A stretch of 64,000 nucleotides of DNA, taken from contig JAVMKO010000007.1 in the NCBI GenBank assembly GCA_032164245.1, positions 4,488,371 through 4,552,370 on the forward strand, in the 5' to 3' direction. Under the pieces are notes generated by a model that did not search any database, was not told where the DNA came from, and saw nothing but the letters and a program-made list of their open reading frames with translations. Position numbers and translations under genes: made by a program. Each line of letters starts with the position of its first letter. Position 1 is the first letter of the stretch. Below, one piece after another: positions 24,001 through 36,400 of this stretch. This DNA is from Sternotherus odoratus (taxonomy: Eukaryota > Chordata > Testudines > Kinosternidae).

Positions 24001-27000
24001 GAAACCAGTAAGGAGTCCTGGCACAGTTAAAGAATTATGTTCCGATTGGAATAACAGAGACTTGGTGGGATAACTCACATGACTGGAGTATTGTCATGGA
24101 TGGATACAAAACTATTCAGGAAGGACAGGCAGGGCCGAAAAGATGGGGGAGTTGCACTGTATGTAAGAGAACAGTATGACTGCTCAGAGCTCCGGTATGA
24201 AACTGCAAAAAACCCTGACAGTTTATGGATTAGGTTTAGAAGTGTGAGCAACAAGGCTGATGTCGTGTTGGAAGTCTGCTATAGACCACCAGACCAGGGT
24301 GATAAAGTGGACGAGGCTTTCTTCAGTCAACTAACAGAAGTTACTAGATCAAAGGCCCTGGTTCTCTTGGGGGACGTCAATCACCCCGATACGTGCTGGG
24401 ATAGCAATATAGCAGTGCACAGACAATCCAGGAAGTTTTGGAAAGTGTAGGGGACAATTTCCTCGTGCAAGTGTTGGAGGAACCAACTAGGGGCAGAGCT
24501 CTTCTTGACCTGCTGCTCACAAACAGTGAAGAATTAGTAGTGGAAGCAAAGTGGATGGGAACCTGGGAGGCAGTGACCATGAGATGGTCGAGTTCAGGAT
24601 CCTGACACAAGGAAGAAAGGAGAGCAGCAGAATACAGATACTGGACTTCAGAAAAGCAGACTCTGACTCCCTCGGGGAACTCATGGGCAGGATTCCCTGG
24701 GAGAATAACATGAGGGGGAAAGGAGTCCAGGAGAGCTGGCTGTATTTTAAAGACTCCTTATTAAGGTTGTAGGAACAAACCATTCCGATGTGTAGAAAGA
24801 ACAGCAAATATGACAGGCGACCAGCTTGGCTTAATAGTGAAATCCTGGCTGATCTTATACACAAAAAAGAAGCTTACAAGAAGAGGAAGATTGGACAAAT
24901 GACCAGAGAGGAATATAAAAATATTGTTCAGGCATGCAGGAGTGAAATCAGGAAGCCCCATGAGATGCTAAGAGTAACAAGAAGGGTTTCTTTAGGTATG
25001 TTAGCAACAAGAAGAAAGTCAAGGAAAGTGTGGGCCTGTAGTGGGGAAGCTGCCCCACTCCTCCTAAAAAGGGCTTAAAACAGCCCTGTAAAGGGCTGTG
25101 GCATAAGAAAGGCAGCCCAGCAGAGGGCTGCAACATAAGGCAGCTGAGGGCTGCAATGGAAAGCAGCTGTGGCTGGGTAAATTAGGGCCCAGCTGGCCCT
25201 GATAAAAAGGCCCAGAGTTTGCTGCAGAGATAGTGTCTCCTCTGTCTGTGGAGGTAGACTGGCCTGGCTGCTGGGGCTTTACAATTTACCCAAAGTGAAG
25301 CAGGGCTGGGGCCAGGCAAGAGGAGCTGGGGAAGCTCTGGCCTGGAAACCCCCAGGCTGCAGGGCCTAGTGGAGGGCCCAACAAAGGGTACTGGGGTTGC
25401 AGGGGGCAGCCCATGGCTACAGAGGTAGAGGCAGCAGGCCAAACCCCCCTTGCCTGTGATGAGTGGCAATGATACTGCAGTCTGTCCCAGAGAACGGGGG
25501 CAAGTGGTGACTGGCAGTTGCGTAGACTGAGGCGAGGTGGGGATAGAGGGTGGGGGCTCCCCAGGGAGGGGAGACCCTGAGACTGTGCGGGTACTGCAGG
25601 GTGCAGCACCCTCGGTAAGAGGGCACCGGGGTCCGGGAGGGACACGGGGCCAGCAGCAAGCGGGACATCAGCCTGCAGAGGGCACTCCGGACGCTGGAAG
25701 AGCTAATTCCCAGACTGACCAGCAGGAGGCGCCGCAAGGTGAGTTGCCGCCCTGCTACAGGGCCCCTTACTGAATGAGGGAGGTAACCTAGTGACAGAGG
25801 AGGTGGAAAAAAGCAAATGTACTCAATGCTTTTTTTGCCTCTGTCGTCACAAAGTCAGCTCCCAGACTACTGCACTGCACAGCACAGCACAGCATGGAGA
25901 GGAGGTGACCAGCCCTCTGTGGAGAAAAGTGGTTCAGGACTATTTAGAAAAGTTAGACACACACAAGTCCATGGGGCTGGATGCGCTGCATCAGAGGCTG
26001 CTAAAGGAGTTGGCGGATGTGATTGCAGAGCCATTGGCCATTATCTTTGAAAACTCATGGCGATCAGGGGAGGTCCTGGATGACTGGAAAAAGGCTAATG
26101 TAGTGCCCATCTTTAAAAAAGGGAAAGAGGAGGATCTCAGGAACTACAGGCCAGTCAGCCTCACCTTTGAGCAGGGGCTTGGACCTCCTGAGTTCCCTTC
26201 CAGCCCTGATATTCTATTATTCTAAATCCTGATCCCACTGAAGTTAATGGTAAAAGTCTGTGGGGCCAGCATTTCACCCACAGACAGTACGCGTTACAGT
26301 ATAACTCAATGGAATAAATGTACAAGCATAACGGGGTGGTATTTTCAAAGAAGACTAGAGGAATTAGGTACTCAGTTCCCTTAAATTCCTTAGGGTTCTT
26401 TGATATCCAATACCCAGGTTCCTTAAACTCCTTAGGGTGCTTTGAGCATCCCAGCTGAGTAGCATGTCTAATAAAACTATGTAATTTGTACCGTTCTGAA
26501 TATCCTCGCTCTTTTGCGAACCTCTGGAAAGCTCCCATGGGGTCAGAGCCTGTGCTTAGGATAAACACCAGAGGAGTTGAAGAGGACATGTCTTGATAAA
26601 GAGTCCCCAAGTCAACTGGGGGATTCTCTATGAACTGTTTTCCAAGGTTCTCGATTACAAACTCAGTAAGTGCAGAGACCACCTGAAGATATGAAAACAT
26701 ACCAATTTAGAAACAGAAAGAGACACAGAGAACAGTATTTACATTTGACTGTAAACCCTTCCAGACCTTCACTGGGGCAAATACAAATAATAAAGGCTAA
26801 TTAATCAGTGGTGAAAATAATCAATCCTCCAAGTTCAAGATCATTACAATCCCTTCAAGACACCACCTCCCAAAACCCATAAACAGAAAGATTCACTGCA
26901 TGGTGTTAAATCAAACACGCTTCGGTTAATACTAGGGGCGTTTCAAAAAGTTGAATCAACATCCAAAACGTTTGGATAATATCATAAAAATGGGCAAACT

Positions 27001-30000
27001 AGAACTGACCATGGCCCACAGAGGCATGTGAGTAGTCCCTGTGAAGTCAACTGCACTCTAAAATTCACAGACTTTGCAGCAGACCCATAGTAAATATAAA
27101 CTAATTTCAAAGGGAGAGATTGTGTCTGGTACAAGGAGCTTCTCCAGCCTGCCATCCATGGGCCAGTCACAAATCTCAGTCCCTCTGCTTGGAAGGGTAC
27201 AGGGTCCACTCCTGCGTCAGATTCACACAGTCCCAAAGAAGCCAGGGAAGGGGTCTAGCCCTTTCTCCATACAGATCCAAACTCCCATGGGGAAGGTTCA
27301 TCTTTGCATCATCCCCTCTTCAAGCCAACATCCAAATGACACAATATGGCCCAGAGTAAACAATTTCACAAATTCTTGGAGCTTGGGTGTCAATGCAAAT
27401 CACTGAACAACTGGATTTTACCTTTTCTTCCATAAAACTTTTCACAAGAATTAATTTCTGAAACATGGTCAGTCTTGTGTCCCAGGAAGCTTTCACTGAG
27501 CCTCCCTTTTTTTCTTCTTCAATTTTCTCCGCAGAAGGGGAGGGTTCCGAATCGTATGTTTCCGAAGTTTCTGGGTTGACACGAATTTCAAGGCAACCTA
27601 CAAAGGACACTGGCATTAGCAGTGTCTTAAATTCAGAATTTTCAAAGCAGAAATCATCCCCATTGGTAAGGTGATATTTAAGAGCACATTTTCAAAAAGC
27701 AAAAGGCTGTCTTCTGTACATGAGCTAGAGGTCTAATGGGCTCTTTGCATGCAATCACGGTGCCTCTGTGACCGGCTGCAGGATTCTATTTTGGAGCCAG
27801 ACAATGTTAAGGCATATGCACAATAGGCTCCTGCTGTCACATAATTATGTCAGAATCTGAGCTTAAATTCTTTTAAGTGGCTCTCGCGCTCTCATGGTTT
27901 CTAAGAAAAGCTTGAAAAGGTGACCCAAGTGTAACAGATGTCTGCCAGAGCTTGGAGAGAGCCCAAAACAATAGCTCTGAGAGGGGTAAGCAGCCCATTC
28001 ATCTTAATCAGGCGTTGCCTGCAATATCACTTGATTGGTGGGGAGGGGCTGTCAACATCACTGCTGCAGAAGATTGTGTATGTGGCGGAAGAATAGTGCA
28101 GCAGGCCCAGCCCACCTCTTCCAAGAAAGCAGATACATTTCAGCTATTGGGGTAGAGTAGACTCCTGGCTACTACCTCTGCATCACTGGGAGAAAGAGGG
28201 GGGCACTATTGGTTCTGAGAGAAGGGATCATACTGTTGCCCTGCTTCTCCCAAGTAGTCAGGGGGGAGCCCTGCTGCCATTTGTGGGGCAGAGAAGGGAG
28301 CCTCTGCTGCCCACTTTGAGGCCTTGGAAGAGATAGGGGGCTTCCTCTGTGGCTGCCCCCACGCTTCCAATATGGGGAGCTCAAGCCTGTTGAAAGAGAG
28401 CGGCCAAGTCCCCCAGCAGAGAGTGTGAATGAGAGCAACGGGGAAAGGAGTCATTATGTCAAAGGGAACATGCAAAAGTGCATCGGACACATAACAAATG
28501 TCTAAAGGCTTTGAATGACCAGCCTGCTGCAGTGACCGAGTTACTGTTTCTGAAGCTGTTCAAAAATAGGTTTGATAAAATATGAGTAGAATCAGTGTAG
28601 AAAACCCCCCTTGAAGCAGAGGTTTGGTAGAAGCAAAATGGCTTTTTTAATCCACTTTTTTATTATCATGTTACCTAATTTAATGAGAATGTGTGTGGAC
28701 AGTATTTCATTCTGAATTCCTTGAAAACTCGGGAGGGTTTCCTCTAAGTCGCAACACATAAACCACGTGGTGTCTTCGAGCCATGGAACGTCAGGCTTCG
28801 CAGGGCGTTGCTGTTGGAAAGATGAAAGGATCAGTGAAAATATGAAGGAAGAAGAAGGTAAATAAAAGCTCAACAAATATATGACTATTTTTAATAGTCA
28901 AAATGTGAAAGTTGCACAAGAAACAAATTTATTAATAGTGGTCCCCCTCATTCGGAAAAGCATTTAATTATGATTTTAAATTCATTCTTATTCAGAATGT
29001 TACTTAAGCACATGTTCAACTTTAAGTACATGTTTAAGTCCCATTGACATGCTTAAAATTAAGTATGTGTTTAAATGCTGTTGCTTTCTTTGACTGGAAC
29101 CAATAAGTAACAAATCTCTAAAATAACTGTTCAAATGTTTCAGGCCTCTAAATGTATCATATCACATGATGGAAAATCACAATTAGAAATCACCAAAGTC
29201 ACTATTATAAAGACAAATTTAGACACCAACCTCCTAGCTACAAATTGCTTTGCAAAACCAAAAATATATAATCATTTACTACTTTGTTTGTCATCAATCT
29301 ACTCCAAGTGCACCTTATCTAAGCCAGCAGAGCCACGCAGGAAAAAATTCCATTCGCTATCTGTCAGTTCTTCTCTCTGCCGCATGATCTCGATACACAG
29401 CATAAAGCTGTAGATGAGTTTGTGCTGTTCAAAAAGGCCGCGGGAAACATTGGTATAAGTTGCATAGAGAGTTTGACTAAGCAGTATTGCCAGGCGCTGC
29501 TGCAGATTATTATTCTTTTCAGAAGTCTCAATAGTTGTATTAAATAACTGCAAGAAAACAAACAAACATAGTTTTAATGAGCTTATTTCTAATTGTTAAT
29601 AATAGCATACTTCTAGGTTAATTCACTGGCCTAGAACAATGATTCTCAAACTACGTCATATTGTACAATGCTTCTTAAGTGAGAGATCCTCATACACAAA
29701 GCATGTCTCCTCCCAACCTCTCAGTAATGATTCCCATTTTTTTCTGCAATCACTATAGTGCATGGAATTTTGAAGAAGTAATATTAAGAGAATGGTAAGA
29801 AGATAAGATAGAAAAGAACTCGCTTCAATATGATGGGTGTGGCTTACATCCTCTCATTTCATTTGATAGAGATTATTCACCATTGTGACATAGAAAGCTT
29901 TGTGGAGTACAGGGAAATGCCCTAACAAGCACCACTGTTCCATGGATCAAAATTTCACAACAACTGAACTAGAAAAATAAGCTAACTTTGAAGAATCAGG

Positions 30001-30357
30001 TACTCTTCAGGGTGCAGACTTCTTGTGAGGGGCTGGAAAAATCACTTATATTAAATATTATAAAACTCGGTTATTTAAATTCAGGCACCTAAACAACAGT
30101 AATTTAAGAGGTGCTGACCATCACTCAGAGACTCAGACTTTAGGTTAGAAGGGACCATTATGATCATCACATTAAATTTTTTTACTTTAGTAGAGTCTCT
30201 GGGTGTTCTGCAGTTTTGAAAATCAGACAACTTATCTCTAGACACCTACTTGGAAGTTTTATAACATTACTAATTTTCCATATTTATCATAAAATTAGAA
30301 ACAATGAATTCTTTTTTGATTTAATAGAAAAAACATTTCTTAGAGGCTTATGCTTGT

Positions 30358-30441
<84 letters not shown>

Positions 30442-33400
30442 GAGAGAGAGAAAGAGAGAGCTAAAATAACTATTTCTATTCATATCTTCATTATACTAAA
30501 TATAAATACTATTTACTTCAAAGAAAAATGAAAAAGAAAAATGAAACTAACCTGCTTAAAATATTTTAAAGAAAACTGATACATGGGATCAATCTCTGAC
30601 AGACTTGCAATTACAAAGTACATGACAGACCCTCGAGTAGCAACAGGGCGGTACTTTTCACGAGCAGCGTTTATCTTCTCTTCAGTAGATTCTGCTTCTT
30701 TTAGCCTTGTTTTAATGGCACCCGCTGTAACCTAAAAGAAACAAGCTTTAATAGCATTTTAGAAAACATATCATGAGAGCGAGAGCTCGGAGCATGAGGA
30801 GCAAGTCTTCATTTGATGTTGATGGCACTGGTATAATTTTAAGCATCACTCGCCAAAGACATGTAAGCGCCATCTCATGCTGAGGGAGGAATTCTTCTAT
30901 TCCAAGAGCTACAGAGAACTTTTGGCTGGTCACAAACGGAAACTCAAGACCCAGGTTTGGTTATGTCTTAGATATTGGATATTTTTAGTTCCCTTGATCA
31001 TTTAAAATGAAATGCTAAGTATTTATGCAAATTAATGTATTATGATGCATTTTGTAACTTATACTGATAATGTCATTAGTCAACAACATCAGTTTACCGC
31101 CCAGAATAACTAGTAGGTTTTTAGCAGAGGCCGTATCCCAGAAGATCATGAAAAATTATCACAAGAAAAAAAAAGAATGTTTACTAAATAATTAATTGAA
31201 GAATATAACCATACGCAAATCAAGCAAAGTTGAAGGCTTGCTTAACATCATGCTAGAACGATGGCCTACAGTCTGCTGGAAATTATAGGCCGGCTCCTAA
31301 GCCTCAATGAAGTGATGCTAATTTACTCCATCTGAAGCTCTTCCCGCCCCTACATGTAGATGATTACTCCCACCTTCTACCTGCAAATAAATGTACAACG
31401 GATGGGTCTGATTTTCCAGCTTTCCTTGGTATTAGTTTACTTTATTACACTTTTCAGAATGTGAATGTTATGGGCCAAAATCAGCCAGAAGGAGCTTAGA
31501 ATGATAGGTTACATTTTCCCTAACCCAAGTTATGCACTGTGCTGATACTACAAGGGTAACAATAGTGAGAGCTTCCCCCCACTACCCATCTGGCCTCACC
31601 TGAAAGGAGTGAAATGGTAGTTCATTCTTTGTGGCTTGTGCAATATGTGTCTAAGACCACCAAGAAGAGGGCCAGCTTTGACCAACTGGGACTGTGGTTT
31701 TGTCATGCAGACTTTTGTCCATTATGAACTAAGCCAATCTAAGGAATTCTACAATTCACGGTTAGATCTTTACTATGGCTTTCACACTGAGTAGAATCTT
31801 ACTTTGCAAACAGTCCCATTTAGTAAGACTGTATAGTCATTATTCACATTGGGGAGCAATTAGTCAGAGTCCCTTCTACTTCAGTGGGATTACTTGTGGA
31901 GTAAGATACAATTCGATATGAACAAGTGTAGCTGAACCTAGCCTTGATAAGCAAAGTGAAACCACTGGATAATTATTGCACATGAATTCTTTAAATAAGA
32001 AAACTATCCATTCATAAAGAAAAAATAGTGAGACAAATATACTTAGAGTGACAATGAGTAAAGTTAGCATTTATCAAAAGATTCCACACAGTTAACAGCT
32101 ATTCCCTACTGTAAGCGCAAGGGGAGATTGTGGTATTACCAAACTATTACCAAAGGCTGACTTTTTAATGGCAACCACATTGTTACTATCATAAAAATAG
32201 TCTAAACAAGCATGAATTTTGCAGAGTTAAATATTGCCTATGTAGCCTACAATATTAAAATGCTAATCTACAATATTAAAATATTAACGAAAACAGCTAG
32301 GAAACTACTGGATACAATTCATTTAGATTTTTAAAATGGTTTTATATTGGGACACAACCCCTAAGTCAAACTAACTGCATCAGATGGGCCTGGGTTTTGA
32401 GAGCTTGGCCTATTATTTTAGGACTGTGGATCTGTAAAAGTCAACGTATGAAGGAGAAACACAAATCTGCAATTCTTTCCCCGTGTAACATTTCGTACAG
32501 CCCTAGATCGATCCCTTATTTGTAATTAAGCCAAAGTACTGCAAAAGTGAGTCTCCTGCCTTTGATTCCTGGAGTGTGTTGATGAGTTCTTCTTTGTCTA
32601 GAATGTTTCCCTCAGACGTGAACAACATTTTTAGAATTTTGTCTTCAATAGCTTTCAACTGATTTTTATCAGCATTGATTCTCACGATGAGCTGGGTTCT
32701 TTGTTCCTCAAGCTCAGGTTTCTCCAGTCGCACAACATCACTAGAAAAGATGTTTGAATTTCTGGTTAATAGCTTTATCATCTGCTCTCTCTTGTCCTCA
32801 CTGCCTTTTTGTTTAGTGAGCCAGTTCACTCCAATTTTCCCAAACACTCCTGGCTCCTCATTCCATCCCTTCTGTGTTTCTCCTGTGGCATAACGGGAAT
32901 GCAGAGCAATTATGGATTCCCCTAACATAGGGGGAATCCCCATGTGGCATAGGGGATGTTATTAAGCTGTCCAGGAGTGAAACTAGAGTGTAATGTCCTC
33001 TGGCAGTCCAAGTCAAAGAAGTCAACCTAAGTTACAGCATTCTTAAGCTACCCTAAGTTATATCAGGGTCATTCACCTGCTGGCCAAGCAGAGGATCAAG
33101 CAAGCAAAAGCTTCCCTCCAATCCTAAATCCAGCAGCGTAAGTTAGGAGATTTGGCCCTTTAATGTGGAACATGCAGCTCCATGAAGTTCCCAGGGGAAC
33201 ACAAAGTTACTGCCTAGTTAAGGTGTAAGATCAATAACCTTCTTTAACTGACTATATAGGAAAATACTGCAGAAGATATTAAAAAGTCACTATTTGCTGA
33301 GTGTGACTGCAGGGTCACCACAGGTACTTTGTTCAATCCTGAGTTGATGGTGTCAAATTTGCAAATGAACTGTAGCTCAGCAGTTTCTCTTTGAAGTCTG

Positions 33401-36400
33401 GTCTTGAAGTTTTTTCGCTGCAGGATGGTAACCTTTAAATCCATAATAACTCTAACTCAGGAACCAATCCATGCAGCAAACCTCGATGTCAACTCTGCCC
33501 ACATATCTACACCAGCAACACCATCACAGGACCTAATCAGATCAGCCACACCATCACCGGTTCATTCACCTGCACATCTACCAATGTAATATATGCCATC
33601 TTGTGCCAGCAATGTCCCTCTGCTATGTACATAGGCCAAACTGGACAGTCTCTACGAAAAAGGATAAATGGACATAAAACAGATATTGTTCAATCTCCCT
33701 GGACACACAACCACAGATTTAAAGGTTACCATCCTGCAGCAAAAAAAACTTCAAGACCAGACTTCAAAGAGAAACTGCTGAGCGACAGCTCATTTGCAAA
33801 TTTGACACCATCAGCTCAGGATTGAACAAAGACTATGAATGGCTAGCTAACTACAAAAGCAGTGTCTCTTCTCTCAGTGTTCACACCTCCAGATCAGCTG
33901 CTAGAAGAGAGCCTCATCCTCCCTCATTAGAGAGAATAAGGTGGTTCAGCCTGATTGAACTAATCTTATTCTCTCTAACCTGGTTCTTGCCTTCTTATTT
34001 ATACCTGCCTCTGCATACTTCCACTGCTTGCATCTGACGAAGTGGATATTAGCCCACGAAAGCTTAAGCTTCAATACTTTTGCTAGTCTTTAAGGTGCCA
34101 CAGGACTCTGTCAATATACATCCGGTGTGTATGGGTCACTATTAGGGATAGCAACCCCACATGAAGGACAATGTTTAAAACCTGGAGAAGGCAGCACCCT
34201 GAGCTAAAACTCTGCTGACTACACTAAGCTAGACTAAACCCTAAGGTACTACTAAACTTAACTAAGCATTTACAGGGGGGAAAAACCAACTAGAGAAACA
34301 CTGTGATGAAGAACATGAAGTGAGACACCACTCTGACTCAAGCCACAGGTGGTGAGAAGGAACTGACGGGGGTTGGGGCAGCATCACTCTTATATAGCTT
34401 GGGAAGGGGCTACAAGGGACAGAGGGCATGAGCACTGCTCCAATGGGTACTGCTTAGCAAAGTTCTATGGTTTCAGTGCACTGGACATGAACTTCTGAAT
34501 GTAATACATGTCTTCACCCACTCAAAGAACCACCCCATGTTCTGGGTTCATTTCTCACTGTAAAATCAATTCAGGTCTGATCTTGTCCTATAACCTAGGC
34601 TATATGAAGGATATTATCATTTGGTATTAATATAAACAATATCAAATATGTTACAGCTGCATGTTCCATGCTCATTATCTGGGCTCGATTCAGCTCCCCC
34701 TAAAGGCAAATAGTTGGACACGATTTTTAAATCTAGCCTATTAGACACAGTATTAGAAAAATATATAAGTAATTATGTATCCCGGGTTAAAAACTGCTGT
34801 TAATATTACAATACTTAAAAAATTAGATATGCCTATCCCAGCATAAGATGCTTTAGAAAACATACATACTAAGGCAAGAAATAGGTTGTCCTTATGTTAT
34901 TGGTGATTATGAGGTGGTACTTTATATAACTATGTGGGAAAATATTTTCTTTATTATATTCCTCTTTCATTTTATCCTTGTGTCACCTTAAACATTTAAA
35001 AGCAACTGTGAAAGAAATAATGGGAATAAAACTTATAAACCTTAGCAGCTGATCTTCCAAGCCAGATCTGGTTACGGTGAAATTGATTATAGTAACTTTA
35101 ATACACACCTGTAGAATAAACACAACAAATGACAAAAATATTTCTATGTAGGTTAATATAATAAAATAAGGGGTTTAGTTAATAATAATGGGACCCACAG
35201 TGAAGGTAGAGTTATGGCTGAGAAGTATTTTCCAATCTAAACTTAAATTTACAGCTGCTCACAACAGAGGCAAAAATTTCCATTTGGACTGAAATGTCAC
35301 ATGGTTGGTTTATGTCCAAAAGTCATTTTTTGGGAGTCTGATCAAAGTTTTGGAGGGATGAGAGAATGAAATAAAAGTATGTTTTTCACTTTGTACAATA
35401 CTTATTCTTGTAGTTGTTTCCGGTGGCCTAACTCACTAGAGGCTGAATCTATAAAAAGGGCCCTACCAAATTCACAGCCACGAAAAACACATCACGGACC
35501 ATGAAATCTGGTCTTCCACCGTGAAATCTGGTCTTGTGTGCTTTTACCCATACAGATTTCACGGGGAAGATCAGTGTTTCTCAAATTGGGGCTCCTGACC
35601 CAAAAGGGAGTTGTAGGGGTGTCACAAGGTTATTTCAGGGGGGGTCGCAGTATTGCCACCCTTACTTCTGTGCTGCCTTCAGAGCTGGGTGGCCGGAGAA
35701 TGGCGGCTGCTGACTGAGGGCCCAGCTCTGCAGGCAGCAGTGCAAAAGTAAGGGTGGCAACACCATACCATGTCCTCCTTACTTCAGCGCTGCTGCCAGC
35801 GGGGCGCTGCTTTCACCCCGTACAATAACCTTGCGATTCTCTACAACTCCTTTTTAGGTTAGGAGCCCTACAATTACAACACCATGACATTTCAGACTTA
35901 AATGGCTGAAATCATGAAATTTTTGATATTTTTAAATCCTATGACTGTGAAATTGACCCAAATGGACTGTGAATTTGGTAGTGCCCTGTGGCAGGGTGCT
36001 GCTGCAAATACACCTAATCAGACCCCTGCCACGCCATCCCCAATCAAGGGGGATAGATTGGGGCTGGTTGAAAAGGCTTATGTCTGCCTGGCAATGGACA
36101 ACCCCTGCCAGGCTGATAGACCAGGAGGTACAAAGGCTGGGAAGGAGCCAGAAGAAGCGGGGCAGCCAGAGAGAGAGGTGGAAGCCCTCTAGCTCATTAC
36201 CGACCTAGCCTGCAGTAGATGAGAAGCCTGTAAGGACGGCATAGAATTGGACACTGGTGGTGGGAAAATGCTTAAAGAATAAAAGGACATGGGTGTTGCA
36301 CAAAGCTGAAGTATCCCTGGACTTATTTGGGAAGGCAACTGGGTCTTCGGTAGAGGGGCTGGATGTGCACCCTGTGACAGGGTCGAACTATAAAACTTTG

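Larger units (their letters stand above)
23217..26491. other. Intron between DNAH6 exons 23 and 22
   Basis: Mostly a CR1 copy split by a solo LTR (23570-26224). 23217-23560 holds a fragment of the palindromic short repeat, with ACTGAAGTCTATGGGAG. 26225-26491 shows nothing beyond an old CACTGAAGTTAATGG fragment. Confidence 0.65.
32741..35040. other. Intron between DNAH6 exons 17 and 16
   Basis: Contains a Penelope-like element (33285-34110) and a DIRS-like terminal fragment (34125-34560). 32741-33284 and 34560-35040 show nothing recognised. Confidence 0.6.

Noticed and set aside
25182..25737. Several overlapping minus-strand frames of 95-119 codons
   Set aside because: They lie within solo LTR copy A and reflect its GC-rich composition.
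32746..32943. Upstream extension of the exon 17 open frame as extra dynein coding sequence
   Set aside because: The extension has no dynein similarity, and a good acceptor (TTTCTAG) joins exon 16 in exact phase to exon 17.
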